Assembly (NCBI GenBank): GCA_049323615.1
Contig: JBMOPD010000075.1
Location: 1-31,949, forward strand
Direction: 5' to 3'
Length of the DNA stretch: 31,949 nucleotides
DNA from: JBMOPD01 sp049323615
Lineage (GTDB): Bacteria > Bacillota > Desulfotomaculia > Desulfotomaculales > Desulfocucumaceae
The notes below the pieces were generated by a model, which saw only the letters and a program-made list of their open reading frames with translations, made no database searches and was not told the origin of the DNA. Both the position numbers and the translations under genes were made by a program. Positions 1-6,232 of the stretch are shown piece by piece. Positions within the stretch are counted from its first letter, which is position 1, and each line of letters starts with the position of its first letter.

Positions 1-117
1 CAGGTTCCCACACTATTATCTCATAGCGCTTTTAGTTTGTCCAGCAGGGGATTGCGAAAAAGTTTTTTCGGGTTTCTTCTTACCCTCAAGCTCATCAAAG
101 GAATTTTATGTTATGCG

Positions 118-846
118 TCAGTTCTGGCCCGGGGTGGTTCCTTTCAAAAGATCCCTGACCACCACCCCCGCCAGTATCATTCCGGCCACCGGGGGGACAA
201 AAGAAATGCTGCCCGGCACAAATTTTTTTGTCCCGGCCTCCGGAGCACCATCCGGCCGGCAGGGCTCCTCGGTGGAAAAAACCACCTTCACGCCGGTGGT
301 GACACCTTCCTGTCTCAGGCGCCGCCTGACCGCCCGGGCCAGGGGACAGACAGAAGTGGCGGAAATGTCATCCACTTTAAACAGCGTAGGATCCATCTTG
401 TTTCCGGCGCCCATGCTGGAGACCACCGGTATACCCCCGGACAAACAGTGTTTTATGAGGTCCACCTTGCCCTCCAGATCATCTATGGCATCCACCACAT
501 AGTCCGGCGGTTCGGCAAAAAACTTTTCCCTTTGCTCCCCGGCATATCTCTCTTTATACGCTGTTATTTCCGCCCGGGGGTTTATTTTTTTTATCCGGTC
601 ACGCATCAGGTCCACCTTGGCCATGCCCAGCGTGTCCTCCAGGGCATGCAACTGGCGGTTGATATTGCTTACCGTGATGATATCAAAATCCACCAGGGTA
701 AAGCCGCCGATCCCCGCCCTGGCCAGGGCCTCAACGGCATAGGAACCGACCCCTCCCAGGCCGAAAACCGCCACTCTGCTGGAAACAAGAATTTTTAAGC
801 CGCCCTTGCCGATCAGCATTTCTGTTCGACTAAACCGGTTTTCCAT
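118..846 (-). CDS. tcdA: tRNA threonylcarbamoyladenosine dehydratase (TcdA/YrvM, ThiF-E1 fold)
   Basis: Probable ATP-dependent cyclase that converts t6A37 to cyclic t6A in tRNAs reading ANN codons; a cytosolic enzyme of the ThiF/MoeB/E1 superfamily. Of 242 residues, the start shows a family-typical RFSRTEMLIG, then the nucleotide-binding loop GLGGVGS (about 29-35), the acidic DFD after the second strand (about 53-55) and NINRQ (61-65). These fit TcdA better than MoeB or ThiF, which usually carry more cysteine zinc ligands. An upstream in-frame ATG (to 891) exists, but the ATG at 846 follows GGGTGAAG at good spacing and gives the usual N-terminus. It lies downstream of a structured RNA gene and aspS, as yrvM does in Bacillus subtilis. 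Family assignment is firm; the cyclisation activity is inferred from the family. Confidence 0.9.
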   Translation of the reverse strand: MENRFSRTEMLIGKGGLKILVSSRVAVFGLGGVGSYAVEALARAGIGGFTLVDFDIITVSNINRQLHALEDTLGMAKVDLMRDRIKKINPRAEITAYKERYAGEQREKFFAEPPDYVVDAIDDLEGKVDLIKHCLSGGIPVVSSMGAGNKMDPTLFKVDDISATSVCPLARAVRRRLRQEGVTTGVKVVFSTEEPCRPDGAPEAGTKKFVPGSISFVPPVAGMILAGVVVRDLLKGTTPGQN

Positions 847-914
847 TGCAACTTCACCCATTTCCATATTAACAGAGATAACTCTATACAAAACCGCATT
901 GCAAATCCAAAAGT

Positions 915-940
915 AAAAATTCGACCCTTGGCAGGTCGAA
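915..940 (-). terminator. intrinsic terminator of the structured RNA
   Basis: Perfect 7-bp stem TTCGACC/GGTCGAA with a 7-base loop, followed directly by five Ts on the minus strand. It ends the RNA about 70 bases before the tcdA start, so tcdA needs readthrough or its own promoter. Confidence 0.75.
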
Positions 941-1175
941 ATCTAATAAGCGATACTAAGTCTTATTATTCCAGCAAAATGACCCCACTTATGCCGTGAA
1001 CCCCAAAGTTTCCAGAACCTATTCCCAATAGGTGGGTGTCCTCCTGATTACTTATTGTTACCTTGTAACTCTCAAGGCCTACAAGCCATAACCAGAGCCC
1101 GGACTCCCAATGCATATGTGTTGGTTTTGAACTTCAGAAGTATTCACGCACATAGTAGGGTAACGTGTTTTTTGT
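915..1175 (-). ncRNA. ssrS: structured non-coding RNA, probable 6S RNA (SsrS)
   Basis: The 439-base space between aspS and tcdA has no credible reading frame but carries a promoter-like TTGCAA-17-TAACAT (1182-1210). A dense set of inverted repeats and a terminator (915-940) follow. Visible hairpins on the minus strand include ACATAGTA/TACTATGT near the 5' end, ACCTATT-GGG-AATAGGT in the 3' half, and TAATAAG/CTTATTA just before the terminator. A long-range CGTGAA/TTCACG pairing joins the two halves, as expected of a rod-shaped 6S RNA. The locus between aspS and yrvM holds bsrA (6S-1 RNA) in B. subtilis. T-box, SRP and tmRNA hallmarks were looked for and not seen. Both ends are estimates (transcript about 230-260 bases before processing), and the 6S identity rests on position and structure rather than on a matched consensus. 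Confidence 0.55.
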
Positions 1176-1181
1176 AATACT

Positions 1182-1210
1182 ATGTTAACATATCTCCTGC
1201 CAACTTGCAA
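1182..1210 (-). promoter_or_regulatory. promoter of the structured RNA
   Basis: TTGCAA (1205-1210), a 17-base spacer and TAACAT (1182-1187) on the minus strand, placing a start near 1175. A competing TTGACG lies just upstream (1215-1220) but has no -10 box at a usable distance. Confidence 0.5.
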
Positions 1211-1330
1211 GTGGCGTCAAAAACTCTATTGGTTGATTATTTTTTTAGTATTTTTCTACAGAAACTGATTTTTTATACATACCGTGAACTCCTCCGGTCC
1301 CCAAAAATGGCCGGCCAACAGCACCTGTAG

Positions 1331-3121
1331 CTAGCCCCTTGTCTTGACATCGGTCTTAATGTGCAGTTCCCGCAGCTGGGCCGGGTCAACACCGCCGGGA
1401 GCCCCCGTCATCAGGCAGGTGGCGCTGGCGGTCTTGGGGAAGGGAATGACATCCCTGATAGACTTTTTATCTGCCAGCATCATTACCAGGCGGTCAAAGC
1501 CGAAGGCAATGCCGCCGTGGGGCGGGGTGCCGTATTCAAAGGCCTCCAGCAAAAAGCCGAATTTCTCGGAAGCCTCGTCCGGCGTAAGGCCGATGGCTTT
1601 AAACATCCTTTCCTGGATATCCCGGCGGTGAATACGGATGCTCCCTCCTCCTATTTCCACTCCGTTGAGGACCAGGTCATAGGCCCTGGCCCTCACTTTG
1701 GCCGGCTCTGATGACAGCAGGTCCAGGTCCTCCTCCCTGGGCGAGGTAAAGGGGTGGTGCATGGCCACGTAGCGCTTTTCCTCCTCGTCGTACTCCAGCA
1801 GAGGGAAGTCCAGGACCCACAGAAAGTTGTACCTGCCTTCCGGAATTATGCCGGTAAGGTTGGCCATATGAAGCCGTAAAGCACCCAGGGATGCCGCCAC
1901 CACTTCCGGCCTGTCGGCCACAAAAAGAAGCAGGTCTCCCTGGCAGGCCTCCAGGCGGTCCAGTATCCTCCCCGTTTCCTCCGGGCCGAAGAATTTGGCA
2001 ATGGGCGACTTTACGCCCCCGGCGGTAACTATAAAGTAAGCCAGGCCTTTAGCCCCGTAAATGCCGGCGTAGGCAGCCAGGTCATCTATCTCCTTGCGGC
2101 TGAAACTGCCGCAGCCCTTTGCGTTTATACCCCTCACCCGGCCGCCGGACTCCACCGCCGAGGCAAACACCCTGAACCCGCACCCCCGGGCAATATCGGA
2201 TATGTCCCTGATCTCCATGCCGAACCTGGTGTCGGGCTTGTCGCTCCCGTACCGGTCCATGGCTTCCCGGTAGGTCATGCGGGGAAAGGGTGTCTCCAGC
2301 TGCAGGCCGATGGTCTCGCTGTAGACATACCGGACCATTTCCTCCATCAGGGAAATCACATCGTCAACATCCACAAAGGACATCTCCAGGTCAATCTGGG
2401 TAAATTCCGGCTGCCTGTCGGCCCGCAGGTCCTCATCCCGGAAGCAGCGGACTATTTGGAAGTACCGGTCCATTCCGGCCACCATCAATATCTGCTTGAA
2501 AAGCTGGGGAGACTGGGGCAGCGCATAAAACCTGCCCGGGTTCAGCCTGCTGGGAACAAGGTAATCCCTGGCCCCCTCCGGCGTGCTCCTGGTAAGCATG
2601 GGGGTTTCTATCTCCAGGAACCCGTTCCGGTCCAGAAAGTCCCTTACCGCCTTGGCCGCCCTGTGCCGCAGTTCAATGGACTTGAACATCTCCGGCCTCC
2701 TCAGGTCGAGGTACCGGTAGCGCAGGCGCAGGTTCTCATCCGCCTCCAGGCCGTCTTCAATATAGAAAGGCGGTGTCTTGGCCCGGTTTAAAATGATTAC
2801 CCGGTTAACCTCCACATCCACCATACCGGTGGGCAGTGAGGGATTCTCGGTTCCTTCCGGCCTGGGCACCACCCGCCCGGCCACCGCCAGGACGTATTCC
2901 CCCCTGATGGTTTCCGCCTTGTGAAAGGCCTCACTGTTGAGATTCTGGCTGAATACCAGCTGAACCAGCCCGCTGCGGTCTCTCAAGTCGATAAATATAA
3001 GGCCTCCATGGTCACGGCGGCGCTGCACCCAGCCCATCAGCACCACCTCCGAGCCGATATGCCCGGACCGCAGAGTCCCGCACATGTGAGTCCTTCTCAA
3101 GGCGCCCATACTCTCTGACAT
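1331..3121 (-). CDS. aspS: aspartyl-tRNA synthetase, probably non-discriminating
   Basis: Class II synthetase charging tRNA-Asp; 596 residues, the usual bacterial length including the inserted GAD domain. The anticodon-binding OB fold comes first (about 15-110). Motif 2 is FRDEDLRADRQ (227-237), and motif 3, near the C-terminus, reads GIAFGFDRLVMM. The OB fold has RRDHGG with His38, where the discriminating E. coli enzyme has RRDLGS. This His-Gly pattern is typical of non-discriminating enzymes that also charge tRNA-Asn, in cells where GatCAB then makes Asn-tRNA. That inference needs gatCAB elsewhere in the genome. The start ATG follows GGAGGG. It sits 36 bases downstream of hisS with no terminator between, so it is presumably cotranscribed under the T-box. 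Confidence 0.96.
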   Translation of the reverse strand: MSESMGALRRTHMCGTLRSGHIGSEVVLMGWVQRRRDHGGLIFIDLRDRSGLVQLVFSQNLNSEAFHKAETIRGEYVLAVAGRVVPRPEGTENPSLPTGMVDVEVNRVIILNRAKTPPFYIEDGLEADENLRLRYRYLDLRRPEMFKSIELRHRAAKAVRDFLDRNGFLEIETPMLTRSTPEGARDYLVPSRLNPGRFYALPQSPQLFKQILMVAGMDRYFQIVRCFRDEDLRADRQPEFTQIDLEMSFVDVDDVISLMEEMVRYVYSETIGLQLETPFPRMTYREAMDRYGSDKPDTRFGMEIRDISDIARGCGFRVFASAVESGGRVRGINAKGCGSFSRKEIDDLAAYAGIYGAKGLAYFIVTAGGVKSPIAKFFGPEETGRILDRLEACQGDLLLFVADRPEVVAASLGALRLHMANLTGIIPEGRYNFLWVLDFPLLEYDEEEKRYVAMHHPFTSPREEDLDLLSSEPAKVRARAYDLVLNGVEIGGGSIRIHRRDIQERMFKAIGLTPDEASEKFGFLLEAFEYGTPPHGGIAFGFDRLVMMLADKKSIRDVIPFPKTASATCLMTGAPGGVDPAQLRELHIKTDVKTRG

Positions 3122-3157
3122 TACTCATTTCCCTCCACAAAAAGCTAGTGTCTATCT

Positions 3158-4417
3158 TCAAATACTACTTTTAATCTTTTCAGCCAGGTTTTCCAGGGGG
3201 AATTCATCCTGTTTCCCGCCGGCCATGTCCTTAACGGCCGCCACCCCCCGCTTCAACTCATCGCCGCCGATTATAACCACAAAACGGCAGCCGCTCTTGC
3301 CGGCGAACTTCATCTGGGCCTTGAGGCTGCGGCCCAGGTAATCCTTGTCCGCCTTCAGTCCGCTCCTCCTCAGGGTAAAGAGAAGTTCCAGGGCTTCCCC
3401 CTCATACAACGGTTCCGCGGTTACCACAAAAACATCGGGCCGGATTGACTCAGGGAAAGGCGCTCCCTGTTTTTCCATGGCCAGTATAATCCTTTCCACC
3501 CCCAGGGCATACCCCACACCGGGTGTGGGCGGGCCTCCGCAGACCTCCACCAGGCCGTTGTACCGTCCTCCCCCGCCTATGGAACTCTGGGCCCCGATAT
3601 CGGGGGCCATTACCTCAAAGGCGGTGTGTGTGTAATAATCAAGCCCCCGGACCAGCCGGCCGTTCACCAGGTAGGGTATGCCCAGCCTGTCCAGGTAGCT
3701 CTTCACCTTTTCAAAGCGAACCTGGCAGTCCCGGCAGAGGCAGTCCAGGGTGGTGGGAGCGCTCCCGGCCAGTTCGTTGCATTTTTCCAGCTTGCAGTCC
3801 AGTATGCGCAGGGGGTTTTTGGCCAATCTGCCCCGGCAGTTGACACAGAGCTGATCCTGAACCGGACGGAAGAAATCCTGCAGCCGCACCCTCAACACCG
3901 ACCTGCACTGCGGGCACCCCACGCTGTTGATGTGCAGTTCAAGCTGCTTGAGCCCGAGGCGGCCGTAAAAATCCATCACCATGGCCATCAGCTCGGCGTC
4001 CACCGCCGGGTCATCGGATCCCAGCACCTCGGCCCCCAGCTGGTGGAACTGCCTGTACCTGCCCGCCTGGGGCTTGTCATACCTGAACATGGGACCCATG
4101 TAATACAGCTTGACCGGCTGCGGGCCGGTATTAAGATTATTCTCCAGGTAGGCCCTGACGGCGGGGGCGGTCCCCTCCGGCCTCAGGGTAACGCTGCGGT
4201 CTCCCCTGTCCCGGAAGGTGTACATTTCCTTCTCCACGATATCGGTGGTGTCCCCCACGCCCCTCTCAAACAGTTCGGTGTGCTCAAAAATGGGCGTGCG
4301 CACCTCTGCGTAGTTGTACCCCAGGCAGATGCACCTGAATGTATCCTCAACGTATCTCCACTTCTCCGCGTCCTCCGGCAGTATGTCGGCCGTTCCCCGG
4401 GGCCTGGCGGTAATCAT
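3158..4417 (-). CDS. hisS: histidyl-tRNA synthetase
   Basis: Class II synthetase charging tRNA-His; 419 residues, a normal length. Visible signatures are the N-terminal PRGTADILP, motif 2 around RPEGTAPAVRAY (about 79-90), and the histidine-specific LVRGLDYYTHTAFE (mid-protein). Motif 3 is GVGYALGVERI, followed by a C-terminal anticodon-binding domain (from about 330). A cysteine-rich insert, with CPQC, CVNC and CLCRDC, lies between motifs 2 and 3 and looks like the zinc-binding-like insertion of some bacterial enzymes. The ATG follows GAGGAGG at 8 bases. It is the first gene of the hisS-aspS operon and is controlled by the T-box leader upstream. Confidence 0.97.
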   Translation of the reverse strand: MITARPRGTADILPEDAEKWRYVEDTFRCICLGYNYAEVRTPIFEHTELFERGVGDTTDIVEKEMYTFRDRGDRSVTLRPEGTAPAVRAYLENNLNTGPQPVKLYYMGPMFRYDKPQAGRYRQFHQLGAEVLGSDDPAVDAELMAMVMDFYGRLGLKQLELHINSVGCPQCRSVLRVRLQDFFRPVQDQLCVNCRGRLAKNPLRILDCKLEKCNELAGSAPTTLDCLCRDCQVRFEKVKSYLDRLGIPYLVNGRLVRGLDYYTHTAFEVMAPDIGAQSSIGGGGRYNGLVEVCGGPPTPGVGYALGVERIILAMEKQGAPFPESIRPDVFVVTAEPLYEGEALELLFTLRRSGLKADKDYLGRSLKAQMKFAGKSGCRFVVIIGGDELKRGVAAVKDMAGGKQDEFPLENLAEKIKSSI

Positions 4418-4467
4418 TGGTGTATTGCCTCCTCTATTATTTTAAGTTCTTCACGACCCTGGCCCGT

Positions 4468-4731
4468 AAAAAAATCGAAACTCCCATACCCTCAACCTTA
4501 AGCAAAACCAGGTCAGGGACGGGAGTTACCCGCGGTGCCACCCTGAATTGGACGTAAAAAGTCCCTCTCTTAGTACCTGTAACGGGGTTATCCGGGCCTT
4601 CCTACACGGCTGTCTCCAGCTTTTCGGAGGCCGCTCCCGGGAGTTCTTCAGCATTCTGGCCCCTGATTACTGAATTCTTATTTCTCTGTGTCCTCTGTGT
4701 TCTCAGTGGCTTATATTTTTATTATCTTCCC
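4468..4731 (-). promoter_or_regulatory. T-box riboswitch leader of hisS-aspS
   Basis: A leader that senses uncharged tRNA-His. The conserved T-box core GGGTGGCACCGCGG (4530-4543) would form the antiterminator. It overlaps the start of a competing terminator: AACTCCC (4521-4527) pairs with GGGAGTT (4479-4485), with further inner pairing, and then comes a run of seven Ts (4468-4474). Upstream, GGATAACCCCGTTACAGG resembles the usual stem III region. Transcription should start near 4731. I could not place stem I or the His specifier codon with confidence; a period-9 repeat (4681-4710) occupies the region where its 5' side might be expected. The core and terminator are clear. Confidence 0.93.
4681..4710. 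repeat. period-9 direct repeat in the hisS leader
   Basis: On the minus strand three units follow each other: GAGAACACA, GAGGACACA and GAGAAA, preceded by GCCACT. From memory, similar CACAGAGGACACAGAG tracts are scattered through many environmental bacterial genomes; not verified here. It lies between the transcription start and the recognisable T-box elements. Confidence 0.55.
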
Positions 4732-4737
4732 CACAAA

Positions 4738-4766
4738 ATTCTATGCAATTGCAAAATGATTGTCAA
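4738..4766 (-). promoter_or_regulatory. promoter of the hisS leader
   Basis: Perfect TTGACA (4761-4766), a 17-base spacer and TAGAAT (4738-4743): a near-consensus vegetative sigma-A promoter. Predicted start about 4731, at the beginning of the T-box leader. Confidence 0.85.
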
Positions 4767-4777
4767 CAGCATAGTTT
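4749..4777 (+). promoter_or_regulatory. possible promoter of the DUF896 gene
   Basis: TTGCAA (4749-4754), 17 bases, TAGTTT (4772-4777), with a start near 4784. It overlaps the oppositely directed hisS promoter, so the two would compete for polymerase. The -10 box is poor. A TATACT at 4794-4799 is too close to the ribosome binding site to be used. Confidence 0.3.
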
Positions 4778-4817
4778 ATTCCCAACCACGTGTTATACTA
4801 GTATGGGTGAAATTATT

Positions 4818-5048
4818 ATGATTACAAAAGAACTGGTGGACCGGATCAACTGGCTGGCCCGCAAGCAGCGGTCCGAGGGCCTCACCGACGGGGAAAAGGC
4901 GGAGCAGCACGCCCTCCGCCTGCAGTACCTGCAGGGAATCAGGGCACAGGTAATCGACGCCCTGGACTCGGCGGGCTACAAGCCCAAAGAGCGGCACGGC
5001 AAAGAATGCTCATGCCAGGACTACAAGGGCGACCATACAGCTCATTGA
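4818..5048 (+). CDS. DUF896 (UPF0291/YnzC-like) small protein with Cys/His tail
   Basis: A 76-residue protein. The first 50 residues match the family pattern: MITKELVDRINWLARKQ, then EGLTDGEKAEQ, then LRLQYLQGIRAQV, a short two-helix bundle. In B. subtilis the relative ynzC lies in the LexA-controlled yneA operon; the molecular function is unknown. Here the gene is alone, divergent from hisS, and I see no LexA box (GAAC-N4-GTTC) upstream. The C-terminal 20 residues extend beyond the usual family end and contain ECSCQDYK plus three histidines, which could bind metal. The ATG at 4818 follows GGGTGA; an earlier ATG at 4803 overlaps that site and is less likely. Confidence 0.85.
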   Translation: MITKELVDRINWLARKQRSEGLTDGEKAEQHALRLQYLQGIRAQVIDALDSAGYKPKERHGKECSCQDYKGDHTAH

Positions 5049-5067
5049 TATCAAACCCGGCATTATC

Positions 5068-5697
5068 CTACCAGGTTCCGTTAAGAAAAGGATTATCCCT
5101 GGCCTCCTCCCCGACGGTTGACGCCGGGCCGTGCCCGGGATAAACCGGGGTCTCCGGGGGAAAGACAAGCAGCTTTTCCTTGATGGACCTGATCATCTGG
5201 TCGTGGTCACCGCCCGGAAAATCAGAACGGCCCACCGAGCCGGCGAACAATGTGTCGCCGGTTATCAGTTTGCCTCCCGCCAGTATGCTTATCCCTCCCC
5301 GGGTATGGCCGGGCGTATGTATTATCTTCAACTTCTCCCTGCCCACCTCCACCACGTCCCCGTCTTTCAGCGTCCTGTCGGGAGACCTGAATTTAAGGGT
5401 CATGCCGGTGAAAAGGGAGAGATTCTTGCCGGGGCTGGTAAGCATATCGGCGTCATCGGCGTGAATCAGGACCTGGGCCCCGGTGGCCTGAAGGACCTGA
5501 CCCAATGCGCCGAGGTGGTCGGCGTGGCCGTGGGTCAATATTATATAGCGGCAGTTTAGCTTTAATTCTTCCAGCTTGCGCAGTATCCTGCCGCCCTCGG
5601 CGCCGGGGTCCACTACGGCCGCCTCCCGGGTTTCCTCACAGCCTATGATGTAGCAGTTATTATCCATGGGACCTACGGAAATTCCGGTAAAAATCAA
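5068..5697 (-). CDS. metallo-beta-lactamase-fold hydrolase, glyoxalase II-like (YqgX type)
   Basis: Cytosolic dinuclear-zinc hydrolase of 209 residues, the length of the short Firmicute YqgX group rather than classical GloB (about 250). Metal ligands are visible: H56-G-H58-A-D60-H61, then HTRGG for the next His, D of ITGDTLF, and the final His in PGHG. It lacks the C-terminal helical glutathione-binding domain of true glyoxalase II, so the substrate may be a bacillithiol or CoA thioester or something else; this is inference. It starts with TTG at 5697, supported by GGGGAGG 10 bases upstream and by the usual N-terminal pattern (PMDNNCYII). It lies 20 bases downstream of dtd and is the last gene of the recJ-rel-dtd run. 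It converges on the DUF896 gene. Confidence 0.88.
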   Translation of the reverse strand: MIFTGISVGPMDNNCYIIGCEETREAAVVDPGAEGGRILRKLEELKLNCRYIILTHGHADHLGALGQVLQATGAQVLIHADDADMLTSPGKNLSLFTGMTLKFRSPDRTLKDGDVVEVGREKLKIIHTPGHTRGGISILAGGKLITGDTLFAGSVGRSDFPGGDHDQMIRSIKEKLLVFPPETPVYPGHGPASTVGEEARDNPFLNGTW

Positions 5698-5717
5698 TTT
5701 AACACTACCTCCCCTTT

Positions 5718-6167
5718 TTAAAATTGCTTCTTACTGTCCAATAACAGCGTTACCGGGCCGTCATTGATTATTTCCACCATCATATGCGCCTGAAAGACGC
5801 CGGTAACCACATTTATACCCAGGTCTTTCATCCCGGACACAAACAATTCATAAAGCTCCCTTCCCCGCTCGGCCGCGGCGGCGTCGGAAAATCCCGGCCT
5901 GCGCCCGTGCCGGCAGTCGCCGTAGAGGGTAAACTGGGACACCACCAGGGCGCTGCCTCCCACATCCAGCAGCGACCGGTTAAGTTTTCCCTCGCTGTCT
6001 TCAAAAATTCGCAGGTTGGCAATCTTACTACACAGGTACGCGGCGTCTTCCGGGCCGTCGTCCCGGCCGACACCGAGAAGGATGACCAGCCCGCAGTCAA
6101 TTTGCCCTACGGTTTTTCCCTCCGCCGACACCGACCCCCTGGCCGCCCGCTGAACCACAGCCCGCAA
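5718..6167 (-). CDS. dtd: D-aminoacyl-tRNA deacylase
   Basis: Removes D-amino acids (and mischarged Gly) from tRNAs, acting as a dimer. Its 149 residues are exactly family size. The catalytic SQFTLYGD motif is at 77-84 and the cross-dimer GPVT motif at 137-140 (NDGPVT), both intact. It starts with TTG at 6167; GAGGTG lies about 7 bases upstream and the N-terminus (MRAVVQRA) is canonical. It sits just downstream of rel, separated by a 65-base gap holding a repeat hairpin. The rel-dtd pairing is common in Firmicutes. Confidence 0.96.
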   Translation of the reverse strand: MRAVVQRAARGSVSAEGKTVGQIDCGLVILLGVGRDDGPEDAAYLCSKIANLRIFEDSEGKLNRSLLDVGGSALVVSQFTLYGDCRHGRRPGFSDAAAAERGRELYELFVSGMKDLGINVVTGVFQAHMMVEIINDGPVTLLLDSKKQF

Positions 6168-6195
6168 TTACTTGCACCTCCGCATAAAATCAGGG

Positions 6196-6229
6196 TCAGA
6201 ATACAGGAGACGGGACTCCTGTCTCCTAA
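6196..6229. repeat. period-7 inverted repeat between rel and dtd
   Basis: Plus-strand units TCAGAAT, ACAGGAG, ACGGGA, then inverted CTCCTGT, CTCCTAA. The arms AGGAGAC (6205-6211) and GTCTCCT (6221-6227) give a hairpin between the rel stop and dtd. It shares the 14-mer AGAATACAGGAGAC with the inverted element at 8481-8513 on the other side of rel. Confidence 0.65.
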
Positions 6230-6232
6230 CCC

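Noticed and set aside
21..95. 24-codon frame on the minus strand after tcdA, basic peptide starting MSLRVRRNPKKLF
   Set aside because: No ribosome binding site and no family; window edge. A GTG at 11-13 starting VWEP could be the first codon of a downstream gene (rarA is expected here by B. subtilis order), but four codons cannot support a call.
1290..1330. GGCCGGCC palindrome downstream of aspS as terminator
   Set aside because: Perfect palindrome leaves no loop for a hairpin; the T run is short.
4780..4800. Possible LexA box before the DUF896 gene (CAACCACGTGTT)
   Set aside because: Half-sites are five bases apart instead of four and lack the flanking CG/GAAC; not a valid match.
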